Shown here: positions 24,700-36,034 of the stretch, piece by piece
How positions within the stretch are numbered: the first letter of the stretch is position 1
How the letters are laid out: each line of letters opens with the position of its first letter
The notes under the pieces: model-generated
What the model was told of the DNA's origin: nothing
What the model saw: only the letters and a program-made list of their open reading frames with translations
The model's database searches: none
Translations under genes and position numbers: made by a program
Source: Meandrina meandrites
Taxonomy: Eukaryota; Cnidaria; Anthozoa; Scleractinia; Meandrinidae
Assembly (NCBI GenBank): GCA_963693305.1
Contig: OY855907.1
Location: 34,776,301-34,840,300 of the forward strand
DNA: 64,000 bases
Reading direction: 5' to 3'

Positions 24700-25790
24700 A
24701 TTCGCCCGGCTTTTGTTGATGTTTTGGTTTGGTTGATCTAATTGGCATGCAACACGCATATTCGTGTTAGGACTTGTAAACATGTAAATGATTTGCTGCG
24801 CGTTTATTGGCTACGTTGACTGCGGTTCTCTGGTTCTGCTGCTCCGTTTATTGGCTCGTTTAACAATAACTTTTGCGTTTAGGGAAATTTTATGCCATTT
24901 CGGCCAAGTTAGCTGGTCGTTAATTGCATTTTCTTTTATTCAATTCGAAAGAAATATTAGATCTCTGATTAACAAAACAACATAATGGGTTTTGTATTCT
25001 GCTTTGGTCATATACTGCTGGTTACACAAGGATCTCTGTTTTTAAGTTGTTTCTGTTCACCTGAGCTAACTGAAGAGATTTCAACTTATTCATTTTAAAC
25101 TCGAAAATATTTAAAGAAAGTACGTATTTATTGGTTAAATCTGGCAGCTAGCCCTGTTGGATAAAAGTTTTATCATTTAGCTACTGATCTTTTCACAAGT
25201 TTCCGAATTCTTATTCATCTACGTAGCTTATTTGATTTAACTGCGTTAGCAACAAGCGTTCCTCGCACGATCGAGGGTCTTTTTATAACGTTGCAGGGCA
25301 AACTTAGATGAAAATATGAGTAGCTAAATTAACCTGCCTGATCAACCCAAGGGATTGTAAAACACATTGAAGTACAACTTCGCCAAAATAAACCCAGGAA
25401 GATTAACTAGCAGGCTGTTTTAATTGCTTTTGGAACGGACCATTTGCAAAGATGTTGAACAGAATCTAAACAATAAATGAAATTCAACAACAAGTTAAGG
25501 TTAACTATCGTTTTTAAAATAACAAACCTTTTAAATGAGTGTTTCAACTCTAATATGTTCGATTCTTCAACAGTGCACTGTTTTGCTTAAACAATACCCG
25601 AGAGATAACACGTGCTATTGGCTATTGTACCGGTAAAGCACATGGCTATCGTGATTATATAAAAGCAATGTACCCACACATTTCAGTGGCTTTTAATTTG
25701 GCTGAATAAACCGCAGCTGGGTGTTGGATGAACCGAAGAAAGGCTTCAAAATCTCGTTATCGGAGGCCTATGGGCATTTTGTCGGGACGA
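24700..25790. other. Intergenic stretch upstream of the BTB gene
   Basis: AT-rich sequence, no supported gene. The BTB promoter should lie just right of 24665; no clear core motif. Confidence 0.35.
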
Positions 25791-25950
25791 TATGAAATAA
25801 GCCAAGCGGCAAAATCGTCGATGGACTAGCATCCCATCTAGGGAGGAGTAGAAATATTCCTAGTCGCTTCATGCTACGGAAACCGGGATAAGCTCCGGTC
25901 TGATGGACGACTAGGCTCGTATGCAGACTTTACATACTTTACCTAGATCT
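25790..25950. mobile_element. Short interspersed repeat
   Basis: A compact noncoding block containing 'cttcatgctacggaaaccgg' and 'ggctcgtatgcagactttac' looks like a dispersed SINE-like repeat. This rests on recollection of similar blocks in cnidarian genomes; no second copy occurs in the window. Confidence 0.35.
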
Positions 25951-26077
25951 TACTAATTAGATGCGAGGGTAGTGCTAGAAGAGTATCAGCCATTGGTCTT
26001 CACAGCGAGCGCAGCGAGTTCCATAAAAACATCGATGGCTCCGAGCAAACTTTGTTAATAGGGACCTTCAGATCAGA

Positions 26078-26290
26078 CAATGATCGGAGTACGCGAGTAC
26101 AAGATTGAGTATGAATACGACTTATCAAACCTAGTGCCTATATGCGTTTGACTATCATGCACATTTATACACCAATTTCTTACCTATAGTCTTCCTTTCT
26201 AATAACTGGTCAGCAACAGGGAAGAGTGAAGGCTCCGGGAATGTAACTAGATTGAAATTCGAAAGTCGTACAATTGCGAGCGCAAGGAAT
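26078..26290. mobile_element. MITE, second copy of the GGGACCTTCAGAT family
   Basis: Starts tagggaccttcagatca, followed by 'gagtacaagattgagtatga' as in the copy at 11781-12000. Distal parts also match that copy in inverted sense (ctggtcagcaacaggga against tccctgttgctgaccag). The right terminus is poorly preserved. Confidence 0.5.
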
Positions 26291-26570
26291 GAACAAATGC
26301 CCATTCTTTTTGGCGGCAAGCTTAAACTTACATCTGCACTTGCTTCACGTGTGAGCACTGGTGACGCAAATGCCAGCTCAAACACAAGCAAGATGGCGGA
26401 CACGCCATAGTGGGAAAAGACTTCAACTGCGTCTGCGTACACTTTACGTTCCTTGCGTTTTACGTGACGTTGTGAACGTCGCTTGCATATGCGTTTGCAT
26501 TTACGCTTGCATTTGCATCGCACGTGTATACCAGGTTTTGGCCTGCGTCACAGTAGCCTGCCAATGTAGA

Positions 26571-26729
26571 TGTTGTGGTTTAAATTTATCTTTGGTTTAA
26601 AATTTTTCAAACCAGCTTGGTTTTGATTTTTCATTGTCCCATATTCATTATCATAACCTGAAACAAAGGGAAATAAAAATCAAACTGGTTTGAAAAATTT
26701 TAAACCAAAGATAAATTTAAACCACAACA
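26571..26729. mobile_element. 159-bp foldback MITE with TAGA duplication
   Basis: Two ~60-bp arms form an almost perfect hairpin, beginning tgttgtggtttaaatttatc and ending with its complement. TAGA flanks both ends (26567-26570, 26730-26733). The TGT..ACA ends and 4-bp duplication resemble Ginger-type transposons, although it shares no longer sequence with the element at 52866-57882. Confidence 0.75.
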
Positions 26730-26739
26730 TAGACGAACG

Positions 26740-28420
26740 TATTTCCGACTGACCCTTTTCTCCTTTTCGACGGATACAAGGGACAGAAAGAAACGAGGGT
26801 GTCAATGGGGGAAACCGTCAACCGTCAAACCAAACGGCCTAAAATTTAACCGACTATATCATGAAAAAGTAATTCTCACCGTCAAAAAACAGTTATTATT
26901 AGCCGTCAAAACGGCTTAAAGGTCTCAAATTTCATAATTTCAGCTGGTTAGTTCCATTTCAAAATATTTCTTGGGGAAAATATCAATAATTTCATTATTA
27001 TTAGAAGTCTTGGAGTACGTTTTCACTTGATTTTTTTCAAAGACCAAAACAACCTCCACAACACAAAGGAAAATATAAAAAAAAAAAAAAAACACACAAA
27101 AGTTCAACCGTGAAAAGCCCTGAAATTGAACCGTCAGCCGTCAAAGCAACTGTTCACTTTTCGGAAAACCTTTCAGCCTGGGGTATTACCTTACAATATA
27201 CCAGCCGCCTGAAGTGGTTTATTTACTAATTATACACAGATTGATCACAAGCTTTGTGACTACGTAACTGCTAAAGAACAATTATTCCATCAGAAAAAAC
27301 ATGATAGCTAATAGTTTACATTATAGCCTGATGCTGGAATAGCAACCATCGGCTGAGCTGCAATACATGTTTGTTGCAGAGGAAATTGTCCAGCTCTTCG
27401 TCGCCTACACCGTGACCGCACATTGTCTTCCTGAGTGAAAAGAACAAAATTGTTTTGTCAGCTTGATAGTACGGCCATGTAAATCACGTTTTTTGGCTAG
27501 CATTTGTATTTTAGAAAGTATAGTGCGAACTATAGTTTGCAAGTATAGGAATTCGTAGAATTTACTTTGGTAATGAAAGTTGATTCGCGAAATGATTACT
27601 TCTTATTCTGCATGCTTAGATAAATGCCAAAAGACGTTTACTTAAGGTCGCGCTGGACCCTTGCTATAATTATGTATGCATTTATTTTAAGAGTATGCAC
27701 GAACTGCGACGACTGAGGCCGACAACAATCGAAATATTCATGAGAATATATTTCTTAAAGTTCTTTGTATAAGTAATTACACGTTATTGTTCTCCGCTTT
27801 GTGTCCTGTGCGCTGGAACATAGGGAATTATCATAATTCAGCATAATTAGATTCGAAGCTTCGAATAAAGCGCACGTTGTTGTAAACACTGACTCGGTTG
27901 GTCTTCGGAAGCGGCAAAACCTGCAGTTTTGTGTCCAAGTTTTCTCCACCGATACAGAATTTCATGACTTGATTTGCAAGGAACATAAACTTGGTGTACT
28001 CTACAGTGTGTTCAGTTCTACTAGTCCTATGTTCCCGTTGATTTGTTTTTCTTTTGTCCTCTCGAATTAAGGTTAGCGAGTCACTCATGTGAGATGACCT
28101 TGCTGCAAATCCCATTTTCCAGCCAAATGTTTGCCCCAATATAGTTCCTAGCCCTAAGTTTATCAAAATTTTCCACTTTCACTTTCAAAACCACAAGCCA
28201 TACCATAAGCCAAACATGTGAACAAGATCGATGCGTGTCTTGAAGAGCGAATCCCTTTTTTAAAATTATTCTTCAGTACTCAAGCTACATTTCTTAGAAC
28301 TGTCGTCACCAGTTCGTTTCTAATCATTTAAGTTTAGGTATGGCTAAAGAGGAAAGGATGGAAATGAACAGCCATTGCATTCTCAAACTTCATACAATTA
28401 TGTTCAATAGGTTTCGCTGT
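26740..28420. other. Intergenic stretch without a supported gene
   Basis: Contains an A-run (27070-27090) and a ~110-bp segment at 27329-27440 that resembles 57946-58052. No open frame has coding support. Confidence 0.35.
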
Positions 28421-29659
28421 CACAGAGCATCACATCCTCCCCCCGGGTGGGGGGGAGGGGTACTCCCTATAGTAGACTATAAGGGGAGGCTCCGCCCCAA
28501 AGGGGTATTCTTTTGAGTTTGTAGGTATATAAAAGGGTAGGGACCTCACAAGTTGGAGTATACGAAAAAGCCGGCTAGGGAAAACTGTCATCTAGGTATT
28601 TACAAGGGCCTTTCAAAATATCTTGAACAGAGCCTCTGAACAGTCGATTCATTTAAACATAGTTAATAGAGGGAAATGGTTAGGAAGCCCGGCAAACATC
28701 AAAGGAGCAAACAAAGAGCCCAAAGTTGAGGTTGGAAGGTCCATGACCGTGCACATCTTTTGTTTTGCGCTCATACACTATAGTCCGGGAGCTAATGTAT
28801 TTCCGTGGGCATTTTGAGAAGAAAGCAAGCCAGTGGCCTAGAAGTGTTTAGTAGACCACAAGGAACTCAAAAAATGTTGTTGACAATTTTGTAAAGCGCC
28901 GAGAGGGTATTAATAGGATGTTTAAAAATGACCTGTGTGATCCAGCATGGAAACGAGGCTGAAAAGTTTTAAATGGCCATAACTTCTTTCTAGTTGGAGA
29001 AATATCAACCAAACTAACCAGATATGCTAAGTAAACAACACTCTAGCTAGTAGAACAGTTATTTCAATATACATGGGTCACGTGATAGATCTAGCATGAA
29101 ATCGATGCTGGAAAGCTACCCATTGAAAAAGGCTCGATATGTATGGTGGAGTCAAGGCCTAACTCAGGAGATATACTTGCTAGACAGCCCTGAACCTAGC
29201 AAATTGCTTATTTTTATTAATGAGAGTCACGTGATTGACCTAGCATTAAAACGAGGCTGGCAAGTTTTGCTTGATGAAAATGAAAAGAACATGTGTGTCA
29301 TCCCGTTAAAAATGTATGTATGTCATCCCGTTCAAAAAAAGCCACATTATCTGGAGCCACAAAAACAGTACAGATTGATTCAATTGATAGTCACGCCACC
29401 AAATTATTGGTGAACCATAAATCATAATAGGACCACAGGCTTACCATCCTATGTTTGTGAGGTCATAGCATGCCCCATATAAATATTCCAATTTTCTCGC
29501 TAATCGCTATTGTAGAAATTTAAACTTCCTAAAATCGGCTTTTTACTGCTGTCCATTTGGAATAAAATTAATTAGAAGTATTTTAGCAAGGTTTAAGTTT
29601 GTTTTTTTTTACAGTTTTTGAAGCGTGCGAGAGCAGTTCTATGAGTTTAAGTTTTGACT

Positions 29660-31105
29660 AGGTTATAGAATATTAATATTTGCACAGAACGACATCCTTT
29701 ATCAAAGACACGATACATTTCCTCATTAATCTTGACCCGCTTGGACAGTTACCTGGTAACACCATACTTTTCACACTCGATGTTGACGCTTGTCGGCACT
29801 TCCTCGACACCCGCGACCGCTCTACGTCCACCATACGCACAGAGGCCCTTTGCAACCTCCTCAGAATGATTCTCAACATGAACATTTTCGATGTCAACAA
29901 CAACTATTACATCCAAAAGCACGGCACAGCCATGGGAACACGCATGGCTCCATCGTGCGCGAATCTATTCCTCGCTAAATTCGAGACAGACGCACTCCTG
30001 CATGCGCCACACCAGCCACATAAGTGGTGGCGTTTCATTGCAGACATTTTCATGATATGGACCCACACAGAAAACGACCTACTTAACTTCATCTCTTACC
30101 TCAACAACCTTCATCCCACTATCAAATTCACTTTGTCACATTCATCTACATCTATCTCTTTTCTTGACGTACAGGTCTCTTTCAACCGGTTTGGTATAGT
30201 TGAGTCAGATCTCTATACTAAACCTACAGACAAACATCAGTACCTCCATGTCACCCCGTACGCACCAAACGAGCCATTCCATTCAGCCTCGCCCTTAGAC
30301 TACGACACATATGCTTTTCTGACGAGACTTTTACATTACGAACTAATGAACTTATCCAATACCTTTATGACTACTACAATCGCTCATTCCTCAAACACGA
30401 GATCCAGCGCGTTCATGCTATCACATGCAACGAAACACTCAAACCCAGTCAGGCCACATCCAACCAACCCAGTCGCGTTCCTCTTGTCATCACATACAAC
30501 CCTTCCAGTATCTTCTATCATACAAAAACACTTTAGTATTCTATCTTCTTCACCACGTTGCACCAACGTATTTACATTTGTACCTCTTGTTGCTTTTCGA
30601 CGGACTGACAACCTTAGTGACATTTGAGTTAAATTGAAATTACGGACTGTCACACAAACTAACCTCTCCAAGGGATCCTTTAGATGCGGCAACAACTGCA
30701 TCACTTGCCACTACAACACCGACGGCCGCACTTACTACACTTTTTCTGCCACTGGGGAAACTATACTTATCCCTGATCAGATAGACTGTAACTCCAAAAA
30801 CCTCATCTACATAGTACACTGTCAACGTTGCAACAAACGATACATAGGCGAGACTAAAAGACGACTCAAAGACCGTTTTAATGAACACCGACGACCAGTA
30901 GACAGACCCATCCCCACCTCCAGGCCTACTGCAATTTCAGACGGTTTTCTTTCCGACGATCATAGGCCTAGCGACATAGAACTTATCCCACTAGAAATCA
31001 TGCATTTCATCTCGTGACGGTATACGTAAAGCTAGGGAAGCGTATCTTATCGAAAGGGGTGAAACCCTTGAAACCAAGGGTATAAACAAATGGGAAGAAA
31101 TGTAA
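29660..31105 (+). pseudogene. Decayed Penelope-like element: reverse transcriptase plus GIY-YIG endonuclease
   Basis: The first frame (29680 to ~30320) reads as the RT palm/thumb of a Penelope-like retroelement: FTLDVDACRHF (diverged motif A), QKHGTAMGTRMAPSCANLF (motif B), then RFIADIFMIW where the catalytic motif C normally reads YIDD; here the first Asp is Ala, so the RT should be inactive. The frame then shifts several times. A later frame (30634-31016) carries a Cys-rich linker (CGNNCITCHY) and the GIY-YIG endonuclease (IYIVHCQRCNKRYIGET..RLKDRFNEH); a further shift near 31005 leads to a C-terminus ending at 31105. The 5' part with the first RT motifs is missing. The RT-then-GIY-YIG order is diagnostic of Penelope-like elements. 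Confidence 0.85.
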
Positions 31106-31139
31106 TATGCTATACAATGAGCTTTATCTATTACCGTTT

Positions 31140-31460
31140 GTAGGTGCACCTTATCTTGTTTATTAGGACTCGTTTGTTTATCCGTTGGTTTTGTTTCAAT
31201 GGTTATTTTTTGAATTGTTATCTTATTATTTTTTGTCTTTGTTGCTTTTTAAAAATTGTAACGTTTTTTTCTTCAGTTGCTCATTCCCTGAAGAAGTCAG
31301 GCCGTGCCTAACGAAATATTGGAAATACAATAGTTTAGTCCAACCGTACGGTCAGCTTTTCTGTTTTTCAGTTACTTGTATCCCTACATTTAGCTGATCA
31401 GATCCAACAGGATCCGGTTCCTTTGTTTTGTCCGTTGGCCCTTGCTAAAGTTTAAACTTC
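31140..31460 (+). mobile_element. Penelope-like element 3' terminal region
   Basis: Follows the endonuclease remnant and includes 'gaagtcaggccgtgcctaac', 'ccgtacggtcagc' and 'gctgatcagatcc'. A second, separate copy of its first ~250 bp lies at 34475-34720, and the last part matches the hammerhead-bearing insertion at 1034-1287. This ties the three loci to one element group. Confidence 0.7.
31290..31345 (+). ncRNA. Hammerhead-like motif in the Penelope tail (degenerate)
   Basis: CTGAAGA is followed by a stem-loop AGTCAGGC-CGT-GCCTAAC (one mismatch) and then GAAA, the order of a hammerhead core. The canonical CTGATGA is altered by one base, and stem III/cleavage site are unclear, so activity is doubtful. 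Confidence 0.4.
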
Positions 31461-32971
31461 CACATCCAAGAATTGGATACCGCCTCTAGAATGTAGCCGA
31501 AAAAATATCTTTCCCCTACTCGCTTTAGTAAGAGCTCCCGGTCCTTGAAAGAACAGTCTTTGAACTATAATCTGGCCAAATTTGAGTCCAATCAGTTCGC
31601 GAATAGTTCTTTTAAACCTTGCTGGAATATCAAATTAGGTCGTATAATTATTTGCTGATTTATCATGATATGTACCAGTAGCTGGGACAATTTATGCAAT
31701 TTACATTCCAGAAGCATCATTCAAATCGTAAAAAAAAAACTGCATAAAAACCAACTTAAACATTGCGAAAATATTTCTAGTTCATTTTATTGCAAATGGA
31801 CAGCAGTAGAAACCAATTTTAGGAAGCTTAAATATTTAAAATAGCGATTATCGAGAAAATTTGAATATTTATATGGGGCATGCTGTGACCTCACAAACAT
31901 AGGATGGTAAGCTTGTAATAGGACGTGACAATTAGGCTTATCGAACAAAGGAAAATGCCTATGGTTTAGAAACAAGAGAGGCACTGTGTCTACTCACTCC
32001 AAAGAGATTTATTCACTCTTCACTTGAAAATCAGACTGGGCTTCATGAGGTGTCAAAAGGTCACCTTGTAACTTTCTACATATCCCCTATATCGATGGCA
32101 GATCTAACGCACAGAATAGGAATACTCCTTATACTATCTGGAAAGAAAAGCGACATTAGAAAAGAGTAAACGGTATCTTTCTTCTCATAAAGAGTACAGT
32201 AAACAGCTACAAAAAAAGATGTAAATTTCATAAAACGTAGGAATTATGGCCATGATTAAATACATTTTTTTCATTTCATCAAGCAAGACTTGACAGCCTC
32301 GTTTCCACACTAGATCAATCACGTGACTCTCATTAACAAACATTAGCAATTTGCTGGGTTCAGGGCTGTCTAGCAAGTATATCCCCTGAGTTAGGCCTCC
32401 ACTCCACCATCCATATTCACCTTTTCAATTGGTAGCTTTCCAGCCTCGATTTCATGCTAGATCTATCATGTGACCCTCGTATATATAAATAACTGAGAGA
32501 AATAACTGTTCTACTAGCTAGAGTGTTGTTTACTTAGCATATCTGGTTAGTTTGGTTGATATTTCTCCAACTAGAAAGAAGTTATGGCCATTTAAAACTT
32601 TTCAGCCTCGTTTCCATGCTGGATCACACAGGTCATTTCTAAACATGCTATTAATACCCTCTCGGCGCTTTACAGAATTGTCAACAATATTTTTTGAGTT
32701 CCTTGTGGTCTACTTAACACTTCTAGGCCACTGGCTTGCTTTCTTCTCAAAATGCCCACGGGAGCTATTTCTCAAACATATGCTCCCCGACTACTATGCA
32801 TGATTACGTAATCGCAATGTTTCTATTGGTTAGTTGTATCAACACACGTAACCACTTATTGTATTTTGTCAGGTTTTGTGCACGGTCAACCCCCAAAATA
32901 GTGAACAAAAACCTATAACAAAGAACTTTGCCAGGCTTCATAACCATTTCCCTCTATTAACTATGATTTAA

Positions 32972-33300
32972 AGGAGCTACTTCTCGGGGATTTCGCAAAT
33001 TTTCGGTCTAAACTGCTCTGGAAATTGGTGGTAGGCAACTTAAGCCACTACAGACTAATGGCTGATAGTGTTCAATAGCTCAGCCAATCAGGTTGCAGAG
33101 TTGCATTATAGTATACTAGTAGAATTCTACTAAAGGAATTTTTTTAATTTGCGGATAGAAATCAAACTAAGGTTAAATATTGATTTCTTGAAGACGCTTG
33201 AAAACAACTTGATCCTAACCATCTGAAGCCAAAGACGCTTGTTAACAGTTCCAGTGCTCTAAAATAGCAATTTTCAATGAAATTCCCCATTATTGTAGCA
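32972..33300. mobile_element. MITE of the GGAGCTnnGTCACG family, truncated copy
   Basis: Begins aaggagctacttctcggg and runs in the same order as the copy at 59851-60230 (for example 'ggtctaaactgctctg', 'aagacgcttg', 'gttaacagttcc'). The right terminal repeat is missing. Confidence 0.65.
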
Positions 33301-33513
33301 GCCCTTCTGTATGTATTTGAAAGGGCTACCACTTTCTATCGAATGTATATGAAGTGAGTACCCATTTCTGTCAATAAAGGGAAATGAAAGGGTTAGGGTA
33401 TGGACCTCGGCACGCCGCCTCCCCATTTTCCCACTGCAGTAAAACGCAAATCTTCAAAATAATTCGTGTTTCCATAAAATTGTATCATTGATAGCTTGAC
33501 AAACCGGACTGAC

Positions 33514-34755
33514 CTGACTCTCTTGTGCATGTGGGGGCTGGTAGCACGAATCGCTGATCCCAGCACTTCCAACGGCAACGGCAATCTCAATGATGGAAAA
33601 GATCAAAACCAATGTAGATATGGCTATCATAGTATTTTCCTGGTCGGTGAGTTCGGGGAATTTGCCCCTACTGATAAAGTAAGCTGTTGAGGAATCTTGA
33701 TCATGAAATAAGTTGCCAGACAATACACCGCTTATTGCAAGGTGATAAGGAAGTAATGTCAAGGCTGACAATACGGCACAGGCCAAGCTCACTGAACTGT
33801 GGGCATTAATCTGTAATAAGTAAACAAGGTGGAGAACGCGACGTCAGAATAAAATGCTCTTGCAAGAAAACTACAAACAGCACATGAAAGAAATACTGAC
33901 TGATTTAGTTTTCCTTTAATATTGTTTTTTGTTTGTTTGTTTCGCGTCTTGCCACAGGCCCCATAGGACGCATTTTTGGACACCTATGGATTATATTCAC
34001 CGAGGTTTTTGTTGAGTTTTGGAGCAGGTTGGAGATGGGGTCGGGGGATATATATGTGACCAGAGCCTAGCCTTACTCGGCCTTCAACATCAGTTTTTGA
34101 GTTCATTTTACTCATAGCCTACTTTAATTTGTTAATGAAAAAAAAAATTGGTTGATATTTTTGCTCGGAAAAAAAAAAGATATTTACAAATACAATCGTT
34201 CTTGGTCAGTTTTTTTATATGTTTATAAAGTCTGATCGACGTGTAAAAGTTAAACTTAATGGACACTTTTCATTGATGTCTTACCAAAGTTGAGGAGGGT
34301 TTTGAAGTGTTGGCCAAAATCAGTCCCATGATTCCAGCCGGCAAGACCTTGGATAAAAAAGAAGATTGAACTGATGATGTACAATGAAATAATAACAAAA
34401 ATGTAATACAAGTTCCTGCCCCGTCCATCTCACCAGATGCATTATTTTTTTGTAAGTTAAGTAGGTCGTTTTTCGTGTTAGCTTGTTTATTAGTAGTCGT
34501 TTGTTTATCCGTCGGTTCTAGTCTCAACGGTTATTTTTTGAATTGTAATCTTATTATCTTTTGTGTTGGTTGTTCAAATTGTAACGGTTTTTCTTTAGTT
34601 GTTCACTCCCAGATGAAGTCAGGCCGTGCCTGACGTAATATTGGAAACATAGTGAAAAGTTCAATCAAACCGTACGATCAGCCTTCCTATTTTTTAGTTG
34701 CTTGTATAACTTGGATGCCCAATATCAATACTGTAAGCTGATAAGGCTGACATAG

Positions 34756-34792
<37 letters not shown>

Positions 34793-35594
34793 TATTCAAA
34801 TATGGTATTTGAAAAGGAGGACCATGAGGTTATCCCTATTCAGGTCCCCTAACTAAAATAACAATCTAAAATTTAAAAATTTAAAACATCTATTGCGTTA
34901 GTAATTAACAATTTAAAATTTAAAAATTTAAAATATCTGCTAAGTAGATAATTGACAATCTAAAAAATTTAAGAATTTAAAATATCTATTACGTAAACAA
35001 TTAACAGTCTAAACATGCTAAAATTTAAAATCTAAAATATCTATGATATCTATAATATCAGGTACAGTGGCATAAGATTAATGAATATTCATCCACTTTT
35101 TAAGGCTTGATTTGAACCTGTTTACATTGATGTCGTTGATGTCGTGTCCGAGCAAATGGTTTGGGCGCCCAAATGGCCTCCATGTTGTGCGACATCGTCG
35201 TCGGACGGCTCACGCGCCCGCCAAACATGCTGCTGGCCATGTTGGCCATGAAAACTCGAATGCATGGTTCTCCTATTTCTATGCATGTACGATTCTTCTA
35301 AATTCTATAGTAATGGCGCTCCGCTCTGCGGCCCTTCGGGCCGCTGGAGCTCCGCTATAATTAGCACTTGTGTTTGAAATGCAACAATGAACGAGGGCAA
35401 AAGATAGTATTCTTTGCATGAAGTTTACATCTCAGTTTACTTACAAGGGCAGCCGTCCAGCATGGAATAAACAAGTAGCTGGTATATATGTAGCGGGCTT
35501 CATATCGGTCCACTATGCCGAGCACGAGAAAGATGACGGCCATCACAATCTGAACGATGGAGATGACTTTTAAGAGAACCCTGTTAAACGCCAT
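33514..35594 (-). CDS. Small four-TM protein, copy A (MS4A-like tetraspan)
   Basis: Three exons on the minus strand: 35594-35445 (150 nt), 34347-34285 (63 nt) and 33810-33514 (297 nt), all phase 0. Their lengths match copies B and C. The protein starts MAFNRVLLKVISIVQIVMAV (TM1), has CWTAAL then PAGIMGLILANTS (TM2), then a helix after INAHSSVSLACAVLSALT (TM3), a ~45-residue polar loop with the family motif ELTDQENTMIAIS, and TM4 (IFSIIEIAVAVGSA), ending in a Pro-rich QPPHAQESQ at the splice donor. The terminal coding exon was not confidently found; a candidate after the acceptor near 33440 would add about 20 codons. Topology recalls MS4A/CD20-like proteins, but that is only a resemblance. It shares a divergent promoter with copy B. 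Confidence 0.8.
34475..34720 (+). mobile_element. Solo Penelope-like tail in intron of copy A
   Basis: Matches 31145-31385 (for example 'agtcaggccgtgcctgacg' and 'accgtacgatcagcc'). It includes a second degenerate hammerhead-like block at 34612-34650: AGATGA, a perfect GTCAGGC/GCCTGAC stem, then GTAA in place of GAAA. No coding region is attached. Confidence 0.65.
34755..35185 (-). mobile_element. 5'-truncated LINE 3' end
   Basis: On the minus strand a short reading frame (35185-35095) ends GRPNHLLGHDINDINVNRFK..WMNIH-stop, resembling the C-terminus of a non-LTR retrotransposon polyprotein. It is followed by a 3' UTR with three ~60-bp imperfect repeats, an AATAAA near the end and a (TAT/AAT)n tail at 34758-34790. 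Dead-on-arrival insertion in intron 1 of copy A. Confidence 0.6.
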
Positions 35595-36034
35595 TTCGTG
35601 TTAAATTTCGACTGAGGTGAACGAAATATTAGACTGAAGTACAATGCGGAAATTCGGTGCATACCGAAATCAAATCCTTTGAAGCGTGACTCAATCCGGG
35701 ATTCGTTTTGCATCTGGCTTTGTCTATATTGCATTGTGCGGCAGGGTCCTTGCCAGCATCAGTATGTGCACGAAAACATCCCACGCAGGAGCTGAATAAA
35801 AAAGGTGGAAGAAACAGCACAGAGTCTTGAGAGGTAAGAGGGGACAGGCATTTGTTAAAACCTGATGGCGCGAAACAGTGGAACAGTTTCGGAAATTTCC
35901 GAAATTATTGCTGTGTTACGTCATCAGTAACCATGGTAACTGAAGTATGGATCACGCGATGTTACAAAACCCACTCACCCAACGTCCTTGTACAGTTGGC
36001 AGTTTTAATACATCTCCCCAAGATCCAATGTAAC
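35595..36034. promoter_or_regulatory. Bidirectional promoter region between copies A and B
   Basis: Only 440 bp separate the two divergent ATGs. Blocks next to each gene are conserved in the second module (62177-62989): 'gttaaatttcgactgaggt' on the A/C side, and on the B/D side a gaacaggca-type block plus a TACGTCAT (CRE-like) site at 35917-35924, about 110 bp upstream of the copy B ATG. Confidence 0.55.

Larger units (their letters stand above)
28648..32972. repeat. Large inverted repeat, ~1-kb arms around a Penelope-like element
   Basis: The left arm (about 28648-29625) and right arm (about 31735-32972) are inverted copies with moderate divergence and small indels. Shared blocks include 'agttaatagagggaaatggt' (left, near 28660), 'cagccctgaacctagcaaat' and 'cttaccatcctatgtttgtg', each found reversed in the right arm. 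The 2.1-kb centre holds the retroelement. The arms do not encode a recognisable protein. They could be long TIRs of a foldback element into which the retroelement inserted, or the result of an inverted duplication. Confidence 0.85.

Noticed and set aside
29096..29413. 105-codon frame in the left arm of the inverted repeat
   Set aside because: The right-arm copy does not keep the frame open, so coding constraint is unlikely.
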